NCBI GenBank assembly: GCA_903918555.1
Contig: CAIXEV010000371.1
Location: forward strand, 1-10,567
Origin: an uncultured bacterium
GTDB lineage: Bacteria; Planctomycetota; Phycisphaerae; Phycisphaerales; SM1A02
Reading direction: 5' to 3'
Length of the DNA stretch: 10,567 nt
The stretch's first letter is position 1. Every line of letters begins with the position of its first letter. Below, piece after piece: positions 1-5,727 of the stretch. A program made the translations under genes and the position numbers. A model generated the notes under the pieces. That model did not search any database. It had not been told where the DNA came from and saw nothing but the letters and a program-made list of their open reading frames with translations.

Positions 1-895
1 CGACGGCGCCCTCATGTCGCCGAACGAGGGTCAGATCGGCGCGCTCCTGCGACAGCGCGCCGAGACCGTCGAGCCGGCCATCGAGAGCCTCGACGCGCTC
101 GCCCGCGAGCTGATGTTCGAGGTCAACAAGGTGCATTCGCAGAGCCAGGGTCAGATCGGCATCACCTCCGTGACGGGCCTGAACCGGATCACCAACGCCG
201 TCGCGCCGCTCAACGGCACCGAGCTGCCGTTCACGATGCGCAACGGCGCGTTCGAGCTGCATGTGAAGAGCCTTGCCACGGGGCTTCGAACCACGATCGC
301 GGTGGCGGTCAACCCGGCCACGGCGTCGCTCACCGATCTCCGCAACGCCATCAACGCCGCGATTCCCGCCGGAACCGCGTCCGCCTCGATCACGGCCGAC
401 AACACGCTCAGGCTCGATGCGAACGCAGGCTACGAACTGAGCTTCTCCAACGACACCTCGGGCGTGCTTGCGGCGATCGGCATCAACAGCATCTTCGGCG
501 GCTACGACGCCAAGACGATCCAGATCAGCTCGCAGATCCTCAACGACCCGCGCCTCCTCGCGGTCGCCCGCGACCATGTGCCCGGATCGAACGGCGGCGC
601 GCTCGCGATCGCCGCGCTCTCCACCAACCCGATCGAAGCGCTTGGCGGCCGCAGCATCCGCGGCTTCTGGACCGCGTCGACCACCGAGCTCGGCGTCCGC
701 GCCGAGGCGGCCAACAACCGCGCAGAGAGCACCGCGCTGGTGCGCGAGAGCCTCGACTCGCAGATCCAGGCGCTGAGCGGCGTGTCGATCGACGAGGAGT
801 CGATCAACATGCTCGCGTACCAGCGCCAGTTCCAGGCCGCGGCACGCTTCATCACCGCGATCGACGAGACGATCCAGCAGTTGCTGCAGCTCTGA
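1..895 (+). CDS. flgK: FlgK, flagellar hook-filament junction protein 1 (3' part)
   Basis: FlgK (HAP1) is secreted through the flagellar type III apparatus and, with FlgL, joins hook to filament. The reading frame is open from the window edge (first full codon at base 2), so the N-terminus lies outside and the ATG at 14 is internal. The visible part has the family stretch GQIGALLRQR followed by a helix ending FEVNKVHSQ, as in other FlgK proteins. The C-terminus has the typical SGVSIDEESINMLAYQRQFQ helix and an ITAIDETIQQLLQL end that forms the D0 coiled coil. Between them (about residues 75-170 of the visible part) lies a beta-rich insert resembling one Flagellin_IN repeat, ending in AIGINSIF. 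It stops with TGA, 15 bases before the convergent stop of the next gene. No terminator hairpin fits in that gap. The identification rests mainly on the C-terminus and on flgL/fliW nearby. Confidence 0.93.
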   Translation, partial: DGALMSPNEGQIGALLRQRAETVEPAIESLDALARELMFEVNKVHSQSQGQIGITSVTGLNRITNAVAPLNGTELPFTMRNGAFELHVKSLATGLRTTIAVAVNPATASLTDLRNAINAAIPAGTASASITADNTLRLDANAGYELSFSNDTSGVLAAIGINSIFGGYDAKTIQISSQILNDPRLLAVARDHVPGSNGGALAIAALSTNPIEALGGRSIRGFWTASTTELGVRAEAANNRAESTALVRESLDSQIQALSGVSIDEESINMLAYQRQFQAAARFITAIDETIQQLLQL

Positions 896-910
896 TCCGC
901 ATGTGGCCGG

Positions 911-1585
911 TCATCGCATCGTCACGCCGCGCGCGTCCGTGGTGACCGTCAGCACATCGATCAGCGTCCACGCGAAGAGCGCAAGCCACACTGGAATGCC
1001 CAGGCAGCAGCAGGGCGGCGCGACGACCAGCCCGATCGCGCCGCCGAAGGTGGCGAGCGAGAGCACGAGCTGCACGATGCCGCGCGGGTGTCCCGCGACG
1101 ATGTTGTGGATGCCGAAGAGCCCGACGAACGCCGGGAGCAGCGCGAGCAGGATGTAGGTCGAGCGCGCGCACATCGCCTCGGACGGCACGGGAGCGTGCG
1201 GCGTTGCCGTGGGAGGTGTGGTTGGCGGCGGCGGCGGCGTGGGCGCTGGCGTGGGTGCTGGCGTGGGTGCTGGCGTGGGCTCTGGCGTGGGCGCTGGCTC
1301 ATCAGCCGGCCCAGGCGCTGGCGGAACTTCCGCAGCGGGCGCGGCTGGTTCGTCGACCGGGAGCGCCGTTCCATCGATCACCACCCGGCGCCGGTTGCGC
1401 GCGCGCATCATCGCGTCGGCAAGCCACCCGACCTCGGTGACCCGCCACGACCGCCCAAGCCCCTCGAGCTCGATCGAGCCGCCCCAATCGATGCCGCCGA
1501 CCTCGGCAAGGCGCTCGAGTTCGGACTCCGAGAAAGGTCCGGTTCGCACGCCGCGGGCATCGGTGTAGTGGTATCGAGGTTCCAT
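911..1585 (-). CDS. GYF_2-like domain plus Pro-rich linker plus TM2-domain membrane protein
   Basis: This 224-residue protein has three parts. Residues 4-58 look like a GYF_2 (DUF4339) domain, with YHYTDARGVRTGPFSESELERL and a later Trp, as in the family's 'GPxsxxeL...W' pattern. Residues 76-134 are a Pro/Thr/Ala/Glu-rich linker with PTPA repeats. Residues 142-214 are hydrophobic and match a TM2 domain: a first membrane helix ending GLFGIHNIVAG, a second from IVQLVLS, and a third ending in the TM2-like Trp...LID. A CCC cluster (192-194) lies between the second and third helices. GYF_2-TM2 pairings are common in planctomycetes and other bacteria; their function is not established, and I would not assign one beyond a membrane-anchored possible protein-interaction module. 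The start at 1585 is preceded by GAGG four bases away. It is convergent with flgK and downstream of the dockerin gene on the same strand. Confidence 0.85.
   Translation of the reverse strand: MEPRYHYTDARGVRTGPFSESELERLAEVGGIDWGGSIELEGLGRSWRVTEVGWLADAMMRARNRRRVVIDGTALPVDEPAAPAAEVPPAPGPADEPAPTPEPTPAPTPAPTPAPTPPPPPTTPPTATPHAPVPSEAMCARSTYILLALLPAFVGLFGIHNIVAGHPRGIVQLVLSLATFGGAIGLVVAPPCCCLGIPVWLALFAWTLIDVLTVTTDARGVTMR
1238..1297. repeat. Five tandem copies of a 12-bp repeat inside the TM2-protein gene
   Basis: Five in-phase 12-bp units read cgtgggYgctgg, with one variant (gggctc) in the fourth copy. On the minus strand they encode the PTPAPTPA linker with one PEPT variant. Because the unit is a multiple of three, copy-number change would alter linker length without a frameshift. 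Confidence 0.9.
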
Positions 1586-1652
1586 GAACCTCGATGTTGG
1601 GATTCCGCCGGCGGTGGCTTTCTCTCGCGGCCCGTGAATCCTAAGTCAACGC

Positions 1653-1680
1653 ACAGGGCCAGCCGAGCGGCTGGCCCTGT
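1653..1680 (-). terminator. Candidate terminator of the dockerin-protein gene
   Basis: A perfect 13-bp inverted repeat (ACAGGGCCAGCCG / CGGCTGGCCCTGT, two bases between the arms) lies 30 bases past the stop of the minus-strand dockerin gene. It fits a strong GC-rich terminator stem, but no clear U-tract follows on the minus strand (next bases GCGTTGACTTAGG). It could instead be an mRNA 3'-end stabiliser. Confidence 0.5.
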
Positions 1681-1709
1681 CGACGGGACAAGACGGAATT
1701 GAACCTGAA

Positions 1710-2798
1710 TCAGCAGGGGCCCCAGCCCGCGAGCACGATCGCGAGGTCGGACGCATCGACGCTTCCGGACCCGTTGATGTCGGCCGTGGCGTTCGAAGTG
1801 CCCCACGCCGCAAGCAACGCAGCGAGGTCGGACGCATCGACGGTGCCGCTGCCGTTCACATCGGCCGCGCAAGGCGCCGGCGGCGCGTAGAGATCGATGA
1901 AGCGGAAGCTGTGGGCGGAGTTCCCGTTGAACAGGATGACCGAGTTGCCCGACACGATGTCGATCTTGCGGATCTGGGTGCCGCCGGTGAACAGGATGTC
2001 GCCGTTCGGCAGCGGGTGGCATCCGCGCGGGGAGGTGGCGGGGCTGTAGTAGCCGTTCGAGAGCCCGGTGTCGGTGAAGAGGTAGATGCCGGCCGGATCG
2101 CTGAATCCCGTCACCAGCCACGAACTCCCGATGAACTGGCCCGGCTCGAGCTTCTTGATCTGCTGCGGGAAGTCGATGCTGAGCGCGCCGTCCGAGTCAT
2201 GGAACGGAATCGGCGCGACGACGCCGCTGGCGTCGACGATCTCGAGGTTGTCATCGACCGAGTCGCCGACGAGGAAGCCCTTCCCGAAGGGATGGATGCC
2301 GCGCGGGTTGCCACCGGTCCAGCTGCTGAAGACCGTGACGGGACCGCCCGCGAGCGAGACCTTGTAGATCGCGCCGTTGCCGTCGCCAGCGCCGAAGCCG
2401 CTCGTGAAGTAGACGAAGCCGTCGCGGACGCAGAGCGAGTAGGCGCCCAAGACGCCCTGCTTCGGGCTTGCGAGGGTCCGGATGTACGCGCCGTTGGCGC
2501 CGTACTCGTAGACCGACTTCCGGGTCTCGTCGGTCACCAGGATCGTGCCGGTGCCACTCGGGATGGCCTGGATCGGCTGCAGCAGCAGGCCCTCGGTGTT
2601 GGGGATGAACTGCTGGCTGATGATCGAGCCGTCGACCGGGCTGATCGCCCAGATCTTGTCGGTTCCGCTGTTCGGGACGAGGAGGATCTCGCCCGCCGCG
2701 AGGGCCGCCACAGGGGCTCCGAGGGTGGCGCCGAGGGCGGCGCAGAGGGCGAGCGGAAGGGTCAGACGGGCCCGCGAGGGGGCGTGGGGGAGGGACAT
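1710..2798 (-). CDS. Secreted beta-propeller-like protein with C-terminal GC-type dockerin module
   Basis: This 362-residue protein begins with an export signal: Arg-rich start, hydrophobic segment LTLPLALCAALGATLGA, and likely cleavage near AALA-AGE (residue 34-35). I chose the ATG at 2798 for that reason; upstream in-frame ATGs would only add low-complexity sequence. The mature region (about 36-308) has repeating short beta motifs, such as EILLVPNSGTDKIWAI, ILVTDETRKSVYEY, GNGAIYKVSLAGG and GIYLFTDTGLSNG, suggesting an NHL/YncE-like propeller with no visible catalytic signature. The last 53 residues contain two dockerin-type calcium loops (DVNGSGTVDASDL and DINGSGSVDASDL), each followed by a helix, and end in WGPC. 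By analogy, the C-terminal module may be a sorting or anchoring tag. It is divergent from flgL, with no visible flagellar link. The fold call is uncertain; signal peptide and dockerin are clear. Confidence 0.85.
   Translation of the reverse strand: MSLPHAPSRARLTLPLALCAALGATLGAPVAALAAGEILLVPNSGTDKIWAISPVDGSIISQQFIPNTEGLLLQPIQAIPSGTGTILVTDETRKSVYEYGANGAYIRTLASPKQGVLGAYSLCVRDGFVYFTSGFGAGDGNGAIYKVSLAGGPVTVFSSWTGGNPRGIHPFGKGFLVGDSVDDNLEIVDASGVVAPIPFHDSDGALSIDFPQQIKKLEPGQFIGSSWLVTGFSDPAGIYLFTDTGLSNGYYSPATSPRGCHPLPNGDILFTGGTQIRKIDIVSGNSVILFNGNSAHSFRFIDLYAPPAPCAADVNGSGTVDASDLAALLAAWGTSNATADINGSGSVDASDLAIVLAGWGPC
1741..1842. repeat. Duplicated dockerin half-repeats (81-bp period)
   Basis: An identical 21-bp stretch (gcgaggtcggacgcatcgac plus g) occurs at 1741-1761 and 1822-1842, 81 bp (27 residues) apart. 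It encodes the VDASDLA core of both calcium-loop repeats. Identity at the DNA level suggests a recent internal duplication or gene conversion. Confidence 0.8.
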
Positions 2799-2854
2799 CC
2801 CGCAATTGTGACCGCAAACGGGTGGGAAGCAAGCGCGGAAGCTCCCTGAAACAT

Positions 2855-2923
2855 GGCTTCGGGGGGAGTTCGGGGGAGGCATCGGGGGGAGTTCGGGCGA
2901 AGCATCTGGGAGCAGTTCCAGGT
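2855..2923. repeat. 23-bp G-rich tandem repeat, two good copies and one degenerate
   Basis: Copies at 2855-2877 and 2878-2900 share the pattern GGCWTCGGGGGGAGTTCGGG followed by SGA. A degenerate third copy runs to about 2923. They sit between the divergent dockerin gene and flgL. Confidence 0.8.
2861..2897 (+). other. Potential G-quadruplex motif upstream of flgL
   Basis: Four G-runs (2861-2866, 2872-2876, 2884-2889, 2895-2897) are separated by loops of 5, 7 and 5 bases. This satisfies the usual G3+N1-7 quadruplex rule on the plus strand. It is produced by the 23-bp repeat. Formation in the cell is unproven. Confidence 0.5.
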
Positions 2924-2986
2924 TCAAACCGCCGTTGCCGCGCAGGGATGGCGGCCCCGAGGGGCGCCCGGACCACTGCGGATCGC

Positions 2987-3002
2987 TGGCATGCGGGTTG
3001 CA
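2987..3002 (+). promoter_or_regulatory. Candidate sigma-54 promoter of flgL
   Basis: TGGCATG-CGGG-TTGCA matches the sigma-54 consensus TGGCACG-N4-TTGCW closely, with GG and GC separated by exactly 10 bases. Transcription would start near 3013, giving an unusually short leader before the ATG at 3026. Sigma-54 commonly drives hook and filament genes in other bacteria. No enhancer site was identified. Confidence 0.5.
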
Positions 3003-3012
3003 ACATGGTGGT

Positions 3013-3026
3013 TGGAGCAATCTCCA
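3013..3026 (+). promoter_or_regulatory. flgL ribosome binding site inside a small hairpin
   Basis: GGAG at 3014-3017, eight bases before the ATG at 3026, decides the flgL start. The same bases can pair with CTCC at 3022-3025 (TGGAG, loop CAAT, CTCCA), which would hide both the binding site and the first base of the start codon. Confidence 0.5.
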
Positions 3027-5011
3027 TGACTGCTATTCCTGCCTCTCTCAACCGCGTGCCGAATGTCCTGGCGTCAAGAATTGCGCTTTCGGGCATTAAT
3101 GGCACAAGCCGACAGCTGCTCGCGATCCAGAGCCAGATGTCGTCGGCGCTGCAGTTCCAGCGGCCGAGCGAGAACTCGATCGGAGCCTCGGCGGTCCTCT
3201 CGATCAACGAGATCCTCGAGCGCCGCGAGCAGCGCGTGCGCAACCTCGGCGAGGCGGGCTCGATGCTCGACTCGATCGACACCACCCTTGGCGATGTCAC
3301 CGAACTGCTGCAGGAGGCCAAGGTCATCGGCCTCGCGCAGGTCGGCACCGGCAGCGACGAGACGACCCGCCGCACCCAGGCCGGCGTCATCGACTCGATG
3401 CTGAACTCGCTTGTCTCGATGTCGAACCGCGAGCGCAACGGCGTCTACTTCTTCGGCGGCGATCGCACCGCGAGCCAGCCGATGCTGCAGCTCCTCGGCG
3501 GATTCCGCTACGCAGGCTCAGGCAAGGGACACCGCATCGACACCGGGTTCGGCGACGACCTCCGCGCCACGATCGGCGCCGACCGTGCGTTCGGCGCGCT
3601 GTCGAGCCGCGTCGCCGGCGACCGCGACCTCGATCCATCGCTCACGCTCGCCACGCGTCTCTCGAGCCTCGAGGGCGCGAACGGCCTCGGCGTGCGGCCG
3701 GGCTCGGTCGAGATCGATGTCAACGGCGTCATCACCCAGGTCGATCTCTCCGACGCCGACTCGATCGGCGATGTCGTCTCGCGCGTCTCGAGCGTGATCC
3801 AGGCCACCGACCCCGGCGCCGTGATCGGCATCGACCCGGCGACGGGCGACCGCATCGCCGTGACGCCAAGCGTCGGCGTCACCGTGATCATGCGCGACTC
3901 GAACTCGACCGTGACCGCGGGCGACCTCGGTCTGCGCGGCACCTACAACGGTGGCGTCAGCACGGCCGGCCTCGACCTGCACCCGCGCATCACGCAGATG
4001 ACGCGCCTCGATTCGCTCACCGGCGTGACCATGCCGATGGGCCAGATCCAGATCCGCAACGGCAACCACTCGCGCATCATCGACATGAGCCAGCTGGTCA
4101 CCGTGCAGGACTTCCAGAACGCGATCGAGGTCGAGAACATCGGCGTGCGCGTCGAGATCTCCGACGACGGCACGCGGCTGAACATGCTCAACGAGCTCTC
4201 GGGCGCCTCGATGGCGATCGAGGAGTACTCGGGCAACGCGACGGCGACCCAGCTCGGCATTCGCTCCCTCGGAACGAGCACGCTGCTGTCCGACTTCAAC
4301 GACGGGCGTGGCGTGCGCCAGATCGCAGGCATCGTCGACCCGCTCACCGGACTTCCCGACCCGCAGGGGAACATGGACTTCCGCGTGGACCTCAAGGATG
4401 GGCGGACCTTCTCCGTCGACATCAACGGCGCCTTCACCGTGCAGGACATCCTCACGAGGATCAACGCCGCCGCGACCGCCGCAGGCGTCCTCGTGGCCGA
4501 TTTCGAGGCTCGCCTGGTCAGCTCGGGCAACGGCTTCGAGCTCTTCGACGGCACCACGGGCGCGAATCCCACCCGCGTCGTCGCGCTCAACGGAAGCGGC
4601 GCCGCGGACGACCTCGGCATCCTCGGACAGACGGCCTCCACGACCCTCGTCGGTCTCGACAAGGCGAAGGTCGCGGTCGACAGCGTGTTCTCGCACATGA
4701 TCGCGCTGCGCAACGCGCTGATCTCCAACGACACCCGCGGCATCGAGCTCGCCGCTGCGAAGCTCGACGAAGACCTCGTGCGCGCCGCGGAGGCGCGGTC
4801 CGAGGTCGGCGTGCGCACGCAGCGCGTCGAGGACGCCTCGATCCGCGAGGAAGACCTCATCATTCAGGACAAGTCGCTGCGTTCCGAAATCCAGGATCTC
4901 GACTACGCCTCTGCGGCGGCCCGCTTCGCATCGCTCCAGCAGCAGCTGGAGGCGGGGCTGTCGGTCGCCGCACGCTCGACGAGCCTGAGCATCCTGGATT
5001 TCCTCAGATAG
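3026..5011 (+). CDS. flgL: FlgL, flagellar hook-filament junction protein 3, enlarged
   Basis: FlgL (HAP3) is secreted by the flagellar type III apparatus and sits between FlgK and the first flagellin ring. The 661 residues contain a flagellin-like N-terminal helical region (about 1-150: SRQLLAIQSQMSSALQFQRPSENS, then NGVYFFGGDRTASQPM, the FlgL hallmark near 140-155). The C-terminal helical region (about 540-661) contains IQDLDYASAAARFASLQQQLEA and ends SILDFLR. Between them are three beta-rich repeats resembling Flagellin_IN (about 220-303, 335-415 and 450-535), each ending in a Leu-Gly-Ile/Leu motif (DLGLRG, QLGIRS, DLGILG). Enterobacterial FlgL is about 317 residues, so the extra length is this exposed insert. 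I chose the ATG at 3026 for its spaced GGAG and because the family N-terminus begins there; ATGs at 2822 and 3005 are in frame but less suited. FliW follows after 131 bases. Confidence 0.92.
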   Translation: MTAIPASLNRVPNVLASRIALSGINGTSRQLLAIQSQMSSALQFQRPSENSIGASAVLSINEILERREQRVRNLGEAGSMLDSIDTTLGDVTELLQEAKVIGLAQVGTGSDETTRRTQAGVIDSMLNSLVSMSNRERNGVYFFGGDRTASQPMLQLLGGFRYAGSGKGHRIDTGFGDDLRATIGADRAFGALSSRVAGDRDLDPSLTLATRLSSLEGANGLGVRPGSVEIDVNGVITQVDLSDADSIGDVVSRVSSVIQATDPGAVIGIDPATGDRIAVTPSVGVTVIMRDSNSTVTAGDLGLRGTYNGGVSTAGLDLHPRITQMTRLDSLTGVTMPMGQIQIRNGNHSRIIDMSQLVTVQDFQNAIEVENIGVRVEISDDGTRLNMLNELSGASMAIEEYSGNATATQLGIRSLGTSTLLSDFNDGRGVRQIAGIVDPLTGLPDPQGNMDFRVDLKDGRTFSVDINGAFTVQDILTRINAAATAAGVLVADFEARLVSSGNGFELFDGTTGANPTRVVALNGSGAADDLGILGQTASTTLVGLDKAKVAVDSVFSHMIALRNALISNDTRGIELAAAKLDEDLVRAAEARSEVGVRTQRVEDASIREEDLIIQDKSLRSEIQDLDYASAAARFASLQQQLEAGLSVAARSTSLSILDFLR

Positions 5012-5024
5012 ACCAACATCGCGT

Positions 5025-5044
5025 GGTCCGCGCGTCAGCGGACC
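5025..5044 (+). other. Hairpin at the start of the flgL-fliW intergenic region
   Basis: A perfect 7-bp stem (GGTCCGC / GCGGACC) with a 6-base loop lies 13 bases after the flgL stop. There is no T-tract, so it is more likely a processing, stability or leader element than a terminator. Confidence 0.35.
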
Positions 5045-5076
5045 CCGTCGAGGAGCTCGGCTCTCCTCCGCGGAAC

Positions 5077-5134
5077 AGGGATGGAGCCCGACCGGCATGG
5101 ATGCCGGACTCCAAGGAATGGAAGCCGAACGGAG
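5077..5134 (+). promoter_or_regulatory. fliW leader with clustered CsrA-type ANGGA motifs
   Basis: Six ANGGA motifs occur (first bases 5077, 5081, 5097, 5113, 5118 and 5129). Those at 5081, 5097, 5113 and 5129 are exactly 16 bases apart. The last overlaps the fliW ribosome binding site GGAG (5131-5134), eight bases before the ATG. CAGGGATG (5076-5083) and CATGGATG (5096-5103) match the CsrA/RsmE 8-mer CANGGANG in full. CsrA binding is inferred from the motif. Confidence 0.6.
5092..5107 (+). promoter_or_regulatory. CsrA-type hairpin with AUGGAU hexaloop in the fliW leader
   Basis: CCGGC / GCCGG form a 5-bp stem closing the hexaloop AUGGAU. This is the arrangement reported as optimal for CsrA/RsmE (ANGGAN loop closed by C-G). 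As DNA it is also an inverted repeat, so a protein operator is the alternative. Confidence 0.6.
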
Positions 5135-5142
5135 CAAACGAC

Positions 5143-5589
5143 ATGCTGATCGACACCACCCGTTTCGGACCCGTCGAAGTCGACGAGTCGCGCCTGATCG
5201 AGATTCCCGCTGGACTGCTGGGCTTCTCGAGCTACAAGAACTTCTCGCTCCTCCAGCCCGACGAGAACGGCGTGTTCTTCTGGCTGCAGTCGGTCGAGAC
5301 GCCCGACCTCGCGTTCGTGGTCACCGACCCCGCGCTCTGGGTCCCCGACTTCCAGGCGACCATCCGCAAGGAGCAGATGGAGGAGCTCGGCCTCAACGAG
5401 ACCGGCGACGCGCAGGTGCTCGTCATCGTCAACAAGCGCGACAAGTCGCTCACCGCGAACCTCCAGGGCCCGATCGTCATCAACACCGCGAACCGCCGCG
5501 CCATGCAGCTGGTCCTCGCGGAGAAGAAGTGGTCGACCCGCCACGAGCTCGTGCAGCTCACCGAGCAGACCGCGCAGAAGATCGCCTGA
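5143..5589 (+). CDS. fliW: FliW, flagellin-binding CsrA antagonist
   Basis: FliW is a small cytoplasmic protein that partners with flagellin. When flagellin is secreted and its level drops, free FliW binds CsrA allosterically and relieves repression of flagellin mRNA (known from Bacillus subtilis and Campylobacter). The 148 residues, near the usual length, show the family landmarks: RFGPVEVDESRLIEIPAGLLGF (7-28), WLQSVETPDLAFVVTDP (47-63), LTANLQGPIVIN (103-114) and AMQLVL (120-125). The ATG at 5143 is favoured by GGAG eight bases upstream and by family alignment at MLIDTTRFG; in-frame ATGs at 5023 and 5101 would add a non-conserved extension. csrA follows after 138 bases, and the fliW-csrA-flagellin order supports the assignment. 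Its leader is unusually rich in CsrA-type motifs, suggesting that CsrA controls its own antagonist here. Confidence 0.96.
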   Translation: MLIDTTRFGPVEVDESRLIEIPAGLLGFSSYKNFSLLQPDENGVFFWLQSVETPDLAFVVTDPALWVPDFQATIRKEQMEELGLNETGDAQVLVIVNKRDKSLTANLQGPIVINTANRRAMQLVLAEKKWSTRHELVQLTEQTAQKIA

Positions 5590-5614
5590 CCGTCGGCCGC
5601 CCGCGTCGCGCAAG

Positions 5615-5639
5615 CGATTCGCGCGGCGCAGGCGAATCG
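5615..5639 (+). other. Hairpin between fliW and csrA
   Basis: CGATTCGC (5615-5622) pairs perfectly with GCGAATCG (5632-5639) across a 9-base loop. A second small hairpin, GGAC-CTCG-GTCC, follows at 5661-5672. Neither has a T-tract, so they may be leader or processing structures. Confidence 0.35.
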
Positions 5640-5675
5640 TGCCGGACGGCCGGCGAAGCTGGACCTCGGTCCACC

Positions 5676-5719
5676 CAAGGATGAACTCAACTGGGCACGG
5701 ATGCCCGCACAGGAAGGAG
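5676..5719 (+). promoter_or_regulatory. csrA leader with CsrA-type hairpin and three ANGGA motifs
   Basis: ANGGA motifs start at 5677 (within CAAGGATG), 5697 (within CACGGATG) and 5714. The last overlaps the ribosome binding site, whose GGAG at 5716-5719 lies eight bases before the ATG. The middle one lies in a hexaloop: GGGC (5693-5696), ACGGAU, GCCC (5703-5706), extendable by a U-G pair. GGA spacing is 20 and 17 bases, suitable for one CsrA dimer bridging two sites. This suggests autoregulation, as known for csrA in Escherichia coli. Confidence 0.6.
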
Positions 5720-5727
5720 CCCGCGAC

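Noticed and set aside
2822..3025. Longer flgL from the ATG at 2822 or 3005
   Set aside because: The extra residues are low-complexity translation of the G-rich repeat and promoter region. GGAG spacing and the family N-terminus support 3026.
5025..5044. Terminator between flgL and fliW
   Set aside because: The stem is perfect but short and has no T-tract, and the gene order argues for read-through.
3518..5137. Long minus-strand open frame (539 codons) opposite flgL, and a similar one (6016-7554) opposite flagellin 1
   Set aside because: Composition is dominated by Arg, Asp, Ala, Val and His, with no domain pattern, as expected for the complement of high-GC coding sequence. The plus-strand genes are certain.
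5694..5708. Sigma-54-like GGCACG...CCCGC before csrA
   Set aside because: It lacks the TT of the -12 element and the start would fall at or past the ribosome binding site. The bases are better explained as the hairpin.
5101..5727. In-frame upstream ATGs at 5101 (fliW) and 5701 (csrA) as true starts
   Set aside because: They lie within the leader hairpins and lack a well-placed ribosome binding site. They would also add non-conserved residues before the family N-termini, notably the invariant MLVLSR of CsrA.
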